Shown: piece after piece, positions 26,764 through 35,088 of the stretch | Numbering within the stretch: the first letter of the stretch is position 1 | Layout: every line of letters starts with the position of its first letter | Source: an uncultured Acetatifactor sp. | Lineage (GTDB): Bacteria; Bacillota; Clostridia; Lachnospirales; Lachnospiraceae | Direction of reading: 5' to 3' | NCBI GenBank assembly: GCA_910586485.1 | Contig: CAJUIA010000019.1 | Span: forward strand, 1 to 64,000 | DNA: 64,000 bases | The notes under the pieces: generated by a model | Databases searched by the model: none | Told to the model about the DNA's origin: nothing | The model's input: the letters and a program-made list of their open reading frames with translations, nothing else | Made by a program: the position numbers and the translations under genes

Positions 26764-27197
26764 TCCCTTTCTTCTATGTCGTTTACCGGGGCCTTTAAGC
26801 CTTCGATTTGCAAATTGTTCTTTTGGGCATAATCCCACAATGCAGCGTGAACAGCTTCCTCCGCCAGAAGGGAACAATGCACTTTTACGGCAGGAAGCCC
26901 TCCCAGTGCTTCCTGCACAGCTTTATTGGTAAGCTTCAGCGCATCTTCCACCGATTTGCCTTTGATCATTTCCGTTGCCATGCTGCTGGCTGCCACAGCC
27001 GCGCCGCAGCCAAAGGTCTTAAATTTACAGTCCTGGATCACCCTGTTTTCATCAATGTCAAGATAAATCCTCATAATATCGCCGCATTTTGCATTTCCAA
27101 CCGTCCCGACACCGCTGGCGTTTTCTATCTCCCCCACATTCCTTGGGTTACTAAAATGATCCATAACCTTTTCACTGTATTCTATAATCTGACTCAT
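26733..27197 (-). CDS. nifU: NifU/IscU-type iron-sulfur cluster scaffold
   Basis: The 154 residues match the N-terminal scaffold of NifU/IscU: MDHFSNPRNVGEI, GNAKCGDIMRIYL with the first Cys, KTFGCGAAVAASS with the second, and PAVKVHCSLLAEEAVHAAL with the third. It builds Fe-S clusters using sulfur from the partner cysteine desulfurase, whose gene overlaps it by 26 bases. The last 15 residues appear to have been altered by fusion to the mnmA relic. As the last gene of the sulfur operon, it links sulfur supply to cluster assembly. Confidence 0.93.
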   Translation of the reverse strand: MSQIIEYSEKVMDHFSNPRNVGEIENASGVGTVGNAKCGDIMRIYLDIDENRVIQDCKFKTFGCGAAVAASSMATEMIKGKSVEDALKLTNKAVQEALGGLPAVKVHCSLLAEEAVHAALWDYAQKNNLQIEGLKAPVNDIEEREDISESIGTQ

Positions 27198-28380
27198 GCT
27201 GCTCTCCTTTCTTTACAAAATCTTCATAAAGCGGCGACATGCTGCGAAGCCTCTCTACGATTTTTTTCAGTTCGTCAATCACATAGTCCAGCTCTTCCTT
27301 TGTAGTTTCATCAGAAAGCGTCAGCCTGAGAGACCCATGGGCAATTTCATGGGGAAGCCCGATTGCAAGCAGTACATGGGACGGGTCAAGGGAACCGGAG
27401 GTGCAGGCAGAACCGCTGGATGCCGCTATATCCTTCTGATCCAGCATGATAAGCAGCGATTCTCCCTCAATAAGCCGAAAAGAAAAATTTGCATTATTAG
27501 AAAGCCGTTTGTCCCTGTGCCCGTTCAGCCTCGTATACGGTATCTCTGTCAGCACCCTGTCTATCAGATAATCCCTTAATCTGCGTTCCTGTTCACACCT
27601 TTTCGCAAGCTCCCTCTTGGCTATTTCAGTTGCTTTCGCAAATCCGATAATTCCCGGTGTGTTATAGGTTCCTGCCCTTCTTCCCCTCTCCTGTGCACCT
27701 CCGTGGATAAAAGAGCCAATTTTCACAGTGTTACGGATATACAGGATGCCTGTACCCTTTGGACCGTTCATTTTGTGGCCGCTTGCACTTAACAGATCAA
27801 TATTTAATTCCTCTACATCAATCTGCTCATGCCCATAAGCCTGCACAGCATCCGTGTGAAACAGGATGCCGCTTCTGTGAGCAAGCTCCCCTATTTCCAT
27901 AATCGGCTGGATCGTCCCGATCTCATTATTCGCAAACATGACCGTAATAAGTATTGTGTCTTCTCTGATGGCCGCCTTTAACTCATCCAGCTTAATGACG
28001 CCGTTTTCATCCACACCCACATAGGTAATCTCAAAACCAAGCTTTTCCAGATATTCACAGGAATGCAGGACTGCATGATGCTCTATCGTGGAGGTTATGA
28101 TATGTTTTCCCTTTTCGCGGTTTGCGAATGCTGTCGCCTTCAGCGCCCAGTTATCTGATTCGCTGCCGCCTCCCGCAAAATAGATTTCTTCCGGTTTCGC
28201 ATTCAGAAAATCTGCAACCGCAGCTCTTGCGTTCTCAATCGCTTTTCTGCTTTCTCCTGCAAAGCGGTATATACTTGATGGGTTACCATATAATTCTTTT
28301 AAATAAGGCTGCATTGCTTCGTACACCTCATCCGTTACCCTCGTTGTTGCCGCGTTATCCAAATAAATCAAACTACTCAC
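27172..28380 (-). CDS. nifS: Cysteine desulfurase, NifS/IscS class
   Basis: The protein has LIYLDNAATTRVTDEVYEAM at its start, the PLP-lysine motif LLSASGHKMNGPKGTG, and the mobile active-site Cys in GSACTSGSLDPSHVL. It removes sulfur from cysteine as a persulfide and hands it to NifU. I prefer the GTG at 28380 (GGAGG eight bases upstream, 402 residues) over the TTG five codons earlier, which overlaps the ribosome-binding site. The preceding gene is the GNAT; the gap of about 45 bases is small enough for one transcript. Confidence 0.94.
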   Translation of the reverse strand: MSSLIYLDNAATTRVTDEVYEAMQPYLKELYGNPSSIYRFAGESRKAIENARAAVADFLNAKPEEIYFAGGGSESDNWALKATAFANREKGKHIITSTIEHHAVLHSCEYLEKLGFEITYVGVDENGVIKLDELKAAIREDTILITVMFANNEIGTIQPIMEIGELAHRSGILFHTDAVQAYGHEQIDVEELNIDLLSASGHKMNGPKGTGILYIRNTVKIGSFIHGGAQERGRRAGTYNTPGIIGFAKATEIAKRELAKRCEQERRLRDYLIDRVLTEIPYTRLNGHRDKRLSNNANFSFRLIEGESLLIMLDQKDIAASSGSACTSGSLDPSHVLLAIGLPHEIAHGSLRLTLSDETTKEELDYVIDELKKIVERLRSMSPLYEDFVKKGEQHESDYRIQ

Positions 28381-28425
28381 CTCTATATCCTCCAAAATTC
28401 GTCTTATGTTATATTACTCCGGACC

Positions 28426-28902
28426 TCAAAGTATCTTTTCCATGTACACACAGATAAATCTCGGATCCCCTGCCGCCTCAGCCTCTCCTTCTTTTTTCGG
28501 CTCAAGGGTTCGGGAATTCATGTCGTATTTTGTCTTATATCCTAGCTTTTCATAAAAGGGAATTGCTTCCTCACGGCTCGTAATGACTATCTTTTTATAT
28601 CCTCTCTCCCTGATCCATTCCTCGGCCGCCTCTATCCCAAGTCTTCCGGCTCCCAGCTTCCTTGCCGTACTTATCGTTGCCACTCTCTCAATCTTTGCAA
28701 ATCCCTTTTCGGGCATCAGGTGAATCCTATTGGTGCTCAGCGGTCTGCCCTCATCATCCACTACCAGAACATATTCTGATTCCCGGCTGTCTTCTGCAAA
28801 TTCGCCTTCCAAAGAAAGGTGAAATCCCAGGACCATAGCTTCCGTGCGTACATAATACACTCCGGCCCTTGCCCATTCTGAATCTACCCTGATTGCCCTC
28901 AT
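28426..28902 (-). CDS. GNAT-family N-acetyltransferase in the sulfur operon
   Basis: The 158 residues show the GNAT fold: EYVLVVDDEGRPLSTNRIHL, AKIERVATISTARKLGAGRLGIEAAEEW with the acetyl-CoA loop (RKLGAG), and EEAIPFYEKLGYKTKYDM. The start at 28902 follows GGGAGG and lies two bases beyond the permease stop, so coupling is likely. In Bacillus subtilis, GNATs in sulfur operons (SnaA/SnaB type) acetylate S-substituted cysteines before their breakdown; the same role is an inference here, supported by the M20 peptidase at the operon's other end. Confidence 0.85.
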   Translation of the reverse strand: MRAIRVDSEWARAGVYYVRTEAMVLGFHLSLEGEFAEDSRESEYVLVVDDEGRPLSTNRIHLMPEKGFAKIERVATISTARKLGAGRLGIEAAEEWIRERGYKKIVITSREEAIPFYEKLGYKTKYDMNSRTLEPKKEGEAEAAGDPRFICVYMEKIL

Positions 28903-28904
28903 CC

Positions 28905-29840
28905 CTATGCCTCCCATCTGATTATCATTCTTTCAATCTTGTTTACAATAATATCTATTAACGTGGTAATGACACCCACTGCCACAATACCTGCAAGCAC
29001 ACATCTATAGTCGGCAAAACTCTTATATTTTTCAATAAAATATCCAATTCCAAGGTTCATGCCAAGCATTTCCGCACCCGACAGGCACATGAATGCCCCC
29101 CGCAGGCTCTTCGAAATACTCCTGATGATTCCGGGCAGGCAATATGGAAATATCACCTTTACCAGCATTCCCAGGGTTCCGACTCCCATCGTCCTCGCCG
29201 CCTCAATAATGGATTTATCAATCTGCCCGACCCTTGCAATCGTCCCTTGGAAGGTGGGCCAGAACACCGCGAAGAAAATGACCGCGATTGCAGCCTGCCG
29301 AAACGTGGAAAGCAGCATAATCATATATGCTGAAAACATCAGCGGCGGAAGCAATGTAATTGCATTGGAAATCGGAAGCAACACCTCCCTTACCCTGGGA
29401 ATCCAGCCTGCCAAAAGGCCAAGCAGGGTTCCGAGGATGACCGCCAGTAAAAATCCCCAGAACAGAAGCTGCAGCGATCCCAGTATATCCGCACCGATCT
29501 CTTTCGGTTTATCCACAAAGACATGAAACAATCCTTCGGGCGAGGGAATCAGCAGATCGTTCTTCACCGCCCCAGTCTTATAAGCCACCTCCCAAAAAGC
29601 AAAAAAGGAATACACGGCTACTGCTATATCTGATGTGCTCTTCTTTTTATTTATATGGACGCTCAGCGCGTAGATCACAAAGATCAAGATCAGGGCCGCA
29701 ATATATGCTGTGCTGTCATAGTACGCCTTATGTACGGTAAAGTAAGGAAGGAAGAGGGTCAACACGATATTCGTGGCAAAAAGCAATGTGGCGATTCCAA
29801 ATTCAATATACATTCCCGGCGCAAGCAAAAGCTTTTTCAT
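28905..29840 (-). CDS. ABC permease, sulfonate/nitrate/taurine class
   Basis: The 311 residues include six to seven membrane helices and the EAA loop typical of SsuC/TauC permeases (IEAARTMGVGTLGMLVKVIFPYCLPGI). Two extra N-terminal helices make it longer than the usual 250-260. It forms the inner-membrane pore with the ATPase, whose gene it overlaps by four bases. The substrate is likely an organosulfur compound given the surrounding genes. Confidence 0.9.
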   Translation of the reverse strand: MKKLLLAPGMYIEFGIATLLFATNIVLTLFLPYFTVHKAYYDSTAYIAALILIFVIYALSVHINKKKSTSDIAVAVYSFFAFWEVAYKTGAVKNDLLIPSPEGLFHVFVDKPKEIGADILGSLQLLFWGFLLAVILGTLLGLLAGWIPRVREVLLPISNAITLLPPLMFSAYMIMLLSTFRQAAIAVIFFAVFWPTFQGTIARVGQIDKSIIEAARTMGVGTLGMLVKVIFPYCLPGIIRSISKSLRGAFMCLSGAEMLGMNLGIGYFIEKYKSFADYRCVLAGIVAVGVITTLIDIIVNKIERMIIRWEA

Positions 29841-30664
29841 AACGCCACCTCCGAATCAATGTTATCCTCCACATGGGCATAAAAGCTTGCTATCAACTTT
29901 CTGTGAAGATTTTCATACTCAGCGGTTCCGATCAGATCATCCCTTTTTCTGGGATGGGGAAGCATTACGTTTAAAATCGTCCGTATCCTTCCCGGTTCCA
30001 TTACCACAATTCTGTCAGAAAGCAAAATGGCCTCGTCAATATCATGGGTCACAAATACCACCGTCTTATGGTGTTCCGTGCAGAGCCTTGAGACGAGTTC
30101 CTGAAGCTCAAGGCGAAGCTTGGGATCCACCGCCCCAAATGGCTCATCCAAAAGAAGAACGTCCGCTTCCAGCGCAAGAGCCCTTGCAACCGCAACTCTC
30201 TGTTTCATCCCACCCGAAAGCTGACCGGGGTACTTATCTGCTGCCCCTGCCAGACCCACATTCGCCAGATACTCCTTCGCCTTCGCATCCCGCTGCTTCC
30301 TGGTATATTTCTTCCCGCTCTGCCGGATTCCAAAGTTCACATTTCCCTTTGCCGTAAGCCATGGAAACAGGGAATATTGCTGGAATACCACCGCCCTGTC
30401 AGGACCGGGTCCCGCAATCCTTTTCCCATCCAAAAGGATCTCCCCGGACTTCACCCTGTTCAGTCCGTTCAGCAGTCCGAGCAAGGTTGATTTGCCACAC
30501 CCGGATGATCCCAGGATACATACGAACTCACCTTCTTTGATATCAAGACTCACATGCTCCAAAGCAGAAAATCTGCTTTTCTTGTCCATGTAGTCAAAGG
30601 ACACATCTCTGATTTCCAGTTTATTGGGATAATCCGTTAAATCCCTGATCATACTTTCACCCAT
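29837..30664 (-). CDS. ABC ATPase, SsuB/TauB class
   Basis: The 275 residues carry Walker A CILGSSGCGKSTLLGLL, Q-loop VFQQYSLFPWLT, signature QLSGGMKQRVAVARAL, Walker B VLLLDEPFGAVD and the switch His in VFVTHDIDEA. The VDPKLRLELQ stretch after Walker B is characteristic of the sulfonate/nitrate/taurine group. The start at 30664 follows GAGGG. It pairs with the permease that overlaps its end and with the binding protein four genes upstream. Confidence 0.93.
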   Translation of the reverse strand: MGESMIRDLTDYPNKLEIRDVSFDYMDKKSRFSALEHVSLDIKEGEFVCILGSSGCGKSTLLGLLNGLNRVKSGEILLDGKRIAGPGPDRAVVFQQYSLFPWLTAKGNVNFGIRQSGKKYTRKQRDAKAKEYLANVGLAGAADKYPGQLSGGMKQRVAVARALALEADVLLLDEPFGAVDPKLRLELQELVSRLCTEHHKTVVFVTHDIDEAILLSDRIVVMEPGRIRTILNVMLPHPRKRDDLIGTAEYENLHRKLIASFYAHVEDNIDSEVAL

Positions 30665-30688
30665 GTTTCCCTCTCACCTAAGTAAGCA

Positions 30689-30710
30689 GCCCCGCCGCAG
30701 ACAGCGGGGC
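30689..30710 (-). other. Intra-operon GC hairpin between cysteine synthase and ABC ATPase
   Basis: GCCCCGC (30689-30695) pairs perfectly with GCGGGGC (30704-30710) two bases past the cysteine synthase stop. No T-run follows, so read-through is expected. It may protect the upstream mRNA or lower expression of the transporter part. Confidence 0.6.
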
Positions 30711-30711
30711 A

Positions 30712-31638
30712 TCAGTCGAAGAGCGGCCCGGATAAGTATTTTTCGCCGCTGTCCGGTATAATTACCACGATGTTCTTTTCTCTGTTTTCTATCCTTTTCG
30801 CCGCAATTTCAGCTGCATACAGAGCGGCTCCGGAGGAAATGCCCACGAGCACGCCATCCTCTCTTGCAAGAATCTTTGCAGTTTCAAAAGCATCCTCGGT
30901 TGTAACGGTGATTACCTCATCGTAAACATTCAGATCCAAAGTATACGGCAAAAAGCCGGCGCCGATACCCTGCAGCTTGTGGGTACCCGGCCTCCCCCCG
31001 GAGAGAACAGGGGAATCCGCAGGCTCGACCGCAATCACACGAATATTCGGATTCTGCTCCTTCAAATACCTGCCAGCGCCGGAAAGGGTTCCGCCTGTAC
31101 CCACCCCGGCAACCAGAATATCTACCGCCCCATCCGTATCCCGCCAGATTTCCGGCCCCGTTGTTCTGTAGTGCGCACAGGGATTGGCCTCGTTCGTAAA
31201 CTGGCCTGGAATAAAGCTGTGCGGTATCTCCTCCGCCAGTTCATTTGCCCTTGCAATGGCGCCCTTCATGCCCTTCGCCCCCTCTGTGAGCACAAGCTCA
31301 GCCCCATAGGCCTTCAAAATGTTCCTTCTTTCGATGCTCATGGTGTCAGGCATGGTAAGGATCGTCCGATACCCCTTTGCCGCCGAGGCCGCAGCGATAC
31401 TGATTCCAGTGTTGCCGCTTGTGGGTTCAATGATCACCGAATCCCTGGTGAGAAGCCCCTTCTCTTCCGCCTCTTCCAGCATCGCGAGCCCGATCCTGTC
31501 CTTGATGCTGCCTGCAGGATTAAAGTATTCCAGCTTCCCCAGAATATTGGCATTTAAGCCTTTCTTCTCCCGATAGCCCGTCAGCCTGACAAGCGGTGTG
31601 TTCCCCACTAAATCCGCCACATTTTCATATACCTTCAT
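30712..31638 (-). CDS. cysK: Cysteine synthase (O-acetylserine sulfhydrylase), copy 1
   Basis: The 308-residue PLP enzyme opens VYENVADLVGNTPLVRL, with the PLP lysine in NPAGSIKDRIGLAML, the substrate loop TSGNTGIS, VAGVGTGGTLSGAGRYL binding the PLP phosphate, and ISSGAALYAA near the end. It joins sulfide with O-acetylserine to give cysteine. The start at 31638 follows GAGGTG; a GTG three codons earlier lies in the site. This copy is the canonical type; a more diverged copy is encoded two genes upstream. Confidence 0.94.
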   Translation of the reverse strand: MKVYENVADLVGNTPLVRLTGYREKKGLNANILGKLEYFNPAGSIKDRIGLAMLEEAEEKGLLTRDSVIIEPTSGNTGISIAAASAAKGYRTILTMPDTMSIERRNILKAYGAELVLTEGAKGMKGAIARANELAEEIPHSFIPGQFTNEANPCAHYRTTGPEIWRDTDGAVDILVAGVGTGGTLSGAGRYLKEQNPNIRVIAVEPADSPVLSGGRPGTHKLQGIGAGFLPYTLDLNVYDEVITVTTEDAFETAKILAREDGVLVGISSGAALYAAEIAAKRIENREKNIVVIIPDSGEKYLSGPLFD

Positions 31639-31662
31639 GGTAGTCACCTCGTTCTTTACCGG

Positions 31663-32874
31663 TCAATCCCTGAGTTTTGACTCAACTGCATTGATTGCTG
31701 CATCCTTGGACAAGGTTCTCTCCATAGGATTTCTGTCTGCCCAGTCTTTTGAATTCCACTTTGTGGTGGAAATAACCGACTGATAATCTTCCGCGCTCTC
31801 TCCCTCCGGATGCTTCTTATATACATTTTCAGGGTCCACCGAAAGTGCTTTTCTGGAACCGTCTGCCGCCCACAGTTTCTCATAGGGGACCTGCGCGGCA
31901 ATCCTCTTTGGATAGCTTGCAAAAATGCCCGGAGCGTCATTCTTGGGAAATTCAAAGAAAGTGTATTTCTTAAAGACATCCAGGCTGTACAAATCCTTCA
32001 CATAGCCCCAGAGGTTCCTGTATTCCGTAATGCGCTTCTTCATCGGCCCTATGTTGTGATAGTAGCTGGTTTCCCAACGGACCAGAGTAACGTAAAGCCG
32101 GATGTCCGAATCCGTTATGTAATCGCCAAACAAAAACCGGTTCGTCTCAAGTCTCTTGTCAAGCTTCTCAACCGACTCAAAGAAGTCATTATAGGCTTCG
32201 TCATAGGCTTCCCAAGACTGACAGAAGGCCATCCGATAATGTCCATTGTTTACGGTGGGGAACAGCCAGTCGTTAAACTCGTCAATTTCCCTTCTGTACT
32301 TCACCGGATAAAGATCAGGGGCATCCTTCGGCTGAAACTTTCGGAACTGCACTTCAATATAGTTCGTCAGCCGATGGTAATCATTATTTACCGCCTTCTT
32401 CTCCTTTATGTCCACAAGAGTAGGCGTCGTAGCCCTCCCCGTAAAAGTGGGATCCGCGTTTTTATAAAATTCACTCAGGAAATATGCACCGCAAAGGGGA
32501 TCCTTGTGATCCTTCTGATCTGCAAAGCCATGTCCGTATACATTCGTCTCGCCGGAATGCGTCGTCGCCACATCGCGGATCACGTCAGTGAGTCCCAAAA
32601 TGTCCCGTACAATCACAGGCCGGTTCGACCAATGACAGCCGTGCGCCCAATAAATGGCAAAGCGGCCTGCCTCCGCCCTGTTGTCCTCTTCCCCGTCTCC
32701 AAAGGGTCTGATGAACGCATTGGGCTGTCTGATAAAAGCTCCTCTGTCATCAATTTCTGATCTCGTTTCCTTCGGTCTTGGATTTACGCCCACCTCCTCG
32801 GCGTGCTGTCTTGCCTCCTCGTCTGTATAGGGTGCTTTTGCCGGTGCGTTAAGTATGCTGCATGTGTCTGCCAT
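31663..32874 (-). CDS. Xi-class glutathione transferase / glutathionyl-hydroquinone reductase-like protein
   Basis: The 403-residue protein matches the ECM4/YqjG family. Seen: YWAHGCHWSNRPVIVRDILGL, placing a Cys where xi-class enzymes have CPWAHR; NNDYHRLTNYIEVQF near the glutathione-binding region; and a C-terminal all-helical domain with FLFGDYITDSDIRLYVTLVRW. The family reduces glutathionyl-quinones by attacking the thioether sulfur. It is longer than the usual 320-330 residues, with extra N- and C-terminal segments. Anaerobic Firmicutes mostly lack glutathione, so inside a sulfur operon it may cleave glutathione- or cysteine-S-conjugates taken up from outside. The start follows GAGGAGGAG. 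Confidence 0.85.
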   Translation of the reverse strand: MADTCSILNAPAKAPYTDEEARQHAEEVGVNPRPKETRSEIDDRGAFIRQPNAFIRPFGDGEEDNRAEAGRFAIYWAHGCHWSNRPVIVRDILGLTDVIRDVATTHSGETNVYGHGFADQKDHKDPLCGAYFLSEFYKNADPTFTGRATTPTLVDIKEKKAVNNDYHRLTNYIEVQFRKFQPKDAPDLYPVKYRREIDEFNDWLFPTVNNGHYRMAFCQSWEAYDEAYNDFFESVEKLDKRLETNRFLFGDYITDSDIRLYVTLVRWETSYYHNIGPMKKRITEYRNLWGYVKDLYSLDVFKKYTFFEFPKNDAPGIFASYPKRIAAQVPYEKLWAADGSRKALSVDPENVYKKHPEGESAEDYQSVISTTKWNSKDWADRNPMERTLSKDAAINAVESKLRD

Positions 32875-32888
32875 TTTATGTCTCCTCC

Positions 32889-33851
32889 TCAAACAATAGA
32901 ATCCACACTTCGCGAGTCTTCTATTGTCATGAATAAATCACTGGATAAGTACTTATTCCCGCCGTCTGGGAAAAGCACAACAATGTTCTTTCCTTTGTTC
33001 TCAGGTCTTTTTGCAAGGGTAACTGCTGCCCATAGAGCTGCGCCTGCAGATATGCCGATCAGCAGCCCCTCCTTCTTAGGGCAGAGCCTTGTATAGCGAT
33101 AGGCATCTTCATCCGTACAGAGCAGGATTTCCCTGTACAGCGCAAGATCCGTGATGGGGCAGACGGCGCCGCCCCCGATTCCCTGAATCTTATGGGGGCC
33201 GGGCTCGCCTCCGTTCAGCACAGGACATCCTGCCGGTTCTACTCCATAAACTTCAATATTTGGATTCCGGCTTTTTAAATAATGACCGATTCCGCCGGAA
33301 GTGCCGCTGGTTCCCACTGCAGCCACAAAGATGTCCACCTTACCGTCCAAATCATTCCATATCTCCGGCCCGGTATGCTTTTCGTGAGCCTCCGGGTGAT
33401 GGAGGTTTTCGCCCTGGGCGGGCCTGAAAGCTCCCTCTTTTTCTTCCAGCTCCTTTGCCCTGGAGCCCGCCCTGGCAAAGCCGGAATCTTTCGGCGTAAG
33501 CTCTACCTCCGCTCCAAAAGCCTTTAGAATTTTGATTTTCTCCCTGCTTGCCCCTTCCTGCATACAGATAACGGCACGGTACTTTTTCACCGCTGCGACC
33601 AGCGCAATCCCGATTCCGGTATTGCCGGAGGTACCCTCGACAATCGTTCCGCCGGCTTTCAGCCTTCCCTCAGCCTCTGCGGCCTCAATCATATTCAGCG
33701 CCGCCCTGTCTTTTACGCTCCCGCCAGGGTTAAGCCCCTCGATCTTTGCGTAAATATTTGCCTCAAGCTTTTCCGTCTCTTCGATTTTGTTCAAATGCAG
33801 CAGCGGCGTATTGCCGATCAACTGTAATACGTTTTCGTATATCTTTCCCAT
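32889..33851 (-). CDS. Cysteine synthase-like PLP enzyme, copy 2
   Basis: The 320 residues have the CysK layout: IYENVLQLIGNTPLLHL, the PLP lysine in NPGGSVKDRAALNMI, EGTSGNTGIGIAL, VAAVGTSGTSGGIGHYL and IGISAGAALWAA. It differs from copy 1 at many surface positions, and in MQEGASREKIK where standard enzymes have the M-P-x-x-M-S type loop, so its acyl donor may differ (O-acetylserine, O-phosphoserine or a thiol-bearing substrate). It lies between the binding protein and the GST-like gene in the same transcript. Confidence 0.9.
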   Translation of the reverse strand: MGKIYENVLQLIGNTPLLHLNKIEETEKLEANIYAKIEGLNPGGSVKDRAALNMIEAAEAEGRLKAGGTIVEGTSGNTGIGIALVAAVKKYRAVICMQEGASREKIKILKAFGAEVELTPKDSGFARAGSRAKELEEKEGAFRPAQGENLHHPEAHEKHTGPEIWNDLDGKVDIFVAAVGTSGTSGGIGHYLKSRNPNIEVYGVEPAGCPVLNGGEPGPHKIQGIGGGAVCPITDLALYREILLCTDEDAYRYTRLCPKKEGLLIGISAGAALWAAVTLAKRPENKGKNIVVLFPDGGNKYLSSDLFMTIEDSRSVDSIV

Positions 33852-33871
33852 GCCTTTTGCCTCTACAAAAA

Positions 33872-35068
33872 TTAATTGTCCGAATGGAACTGCTCCAAAA
33901 GCGCTGCGTAGAATTCATTGCCGGGCTCTCTCGCCACCAGGTTGTTAAGCGCCTGCTCGTACGCCGATACATCAATGTTCTGTTTCATGTCATAGGTTGT
34001 GAAATCTATTCCTGCGCTTGAAAGGAGACCCGAATTCGTCGCCGCCTCCACATACTTAATAATTCCTTTCGTGTTGGGATCCGTGGCATACTTCGTGATC
34101 CCGCCGTAGAGATACGTTTCAACATAGTCGGCCTCTTTACCGGAATATTCCGCCACCGTCTTTATGACATCCGCCCTGATTTCCTCATTTGTCTCGCCCT
34201 GCCTGTAATACTCAAAGGCTCTGATCCTCGCTGTCTCATATGCCACGAACGCATCCTTCTTCTCAGTCAGCCTGGCCGTTGACGTAACCTCCCGGCAGCA
34301 CACATAGTTTTCCTGCAGCGCGCCCGCCGCCGTAACCACCTCCAGATCGTAGGCTTCTCCGTAGAGAAGCGCATATTCCATGGGAAGGAAGCCAAGCTCT
34401 ACCGTACCCTTCTGAACTGCCTGGGCCAGGGCCGTCTCATCCTCAAAATACAAAACATTTCCCTCGGACTCGTCTTCAATGGCTGCTATTGTCTGCGCAT
34501 CCACGCCGTTATCCAGCAGATATTGGCGGGTGATGACCCAAGCTGATTCGTTTCTCTGGAATCCCAGCTTTGCGGATGTAACCGCATCAATGTCAAGGAT
34601 CGTGGAAGTATTCTGATACTTTTCCGCATTTCCCTTTTGCGTGATCAACGCGCCGCCTTCAACCGCTGTACCGGCAATTACCGTTATATCGTAACCCGAA
34701 CCGATTGCCTGAAGATCAGGTACAAAACCCGTGCATAAAATATCAAGCTGGTCATTTTCCCCATTGATTGCCGTCAGTGCATTCTGTCCGCCAATGTTAA
34801 CAGGTTCAACCGTCACCCCTTCTTCCGCAAAGTAACCCTTTCCCAGAGCCAGGATATTGATTGCAATTCGGATATTTCCCGTGGGATAGGATACCCTTAA
34901 GATTCCGCTGTCCTTCGCCTCCTTGTTGTCTGCCGGGGCATCCGTCGAAGTTCCAGATACCTCTTCTCCTGTAGAATCCTGGACTGTGGCAGCCGTCTGC
35001 CCGCAGCCCGCAAGAGTGGACGCTGTAAGGACTGCCGTTACCAATAAGCTTAAAAGTTTCTTTTTCAT
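33872..35068 (-). CDS. ABC substrate-binding lipoprotein, sulfonate/taurine class
   Basis: The 398-residue protein starts at 35068 after GGAGGAG. It has a lipoprotein signal (MKKKLLSLLVTAVLTASTLAG, then Cys22), a polar linker of about 35 residues, and a periplasmic-binding fold of the SsuA/TauA/NMT1 type: RIAINILALGKGYFAEEGVTVEPVNIGGQNAL and LDILCTGFVPDLQAIGSGYDITVIAGT. It delivers substrate to the ABC permease. Taurine, alkanesulfonates or cysteine conjugates are all possible. Confidence 0.92.
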   Translation of the reverse strand: MKKKLLSLLVTAVLTASTLAGCGQTAATVQDSTGEEVSGTSTDAPADNKEAKDSGILRVSYPTGNIRIAINILALGKGYFAEEGVTVEPVNIGGQNALTAINGENDQLDILCTGFVPDLQAIGSGYDITVIAGTAVEGGALITQKGNAEKYQNTSTILDIDAVTSAKLGFQRNESAWVITRQYLLDNGVDAQTIAAIEDESEGNVLYFEDETALAQAVQKGTVELGFLPMEYALLYGEAYDLEVVTAAGALQENYVCCREVTSTARLTEKKDAFVAYETARIRAFEYYRQGETNEEIRADVIKTVAEYSGKEADYVETYLYGGITKYATDPNTKGIIKYVEAATNSGLLSSAGIDFTTYDMKQNIDVSAYEQALNNLVAREPGNEFYAALLEQFHSDN

Positions 35069-35088
35069 AATCTCCTCCATATTTACTT

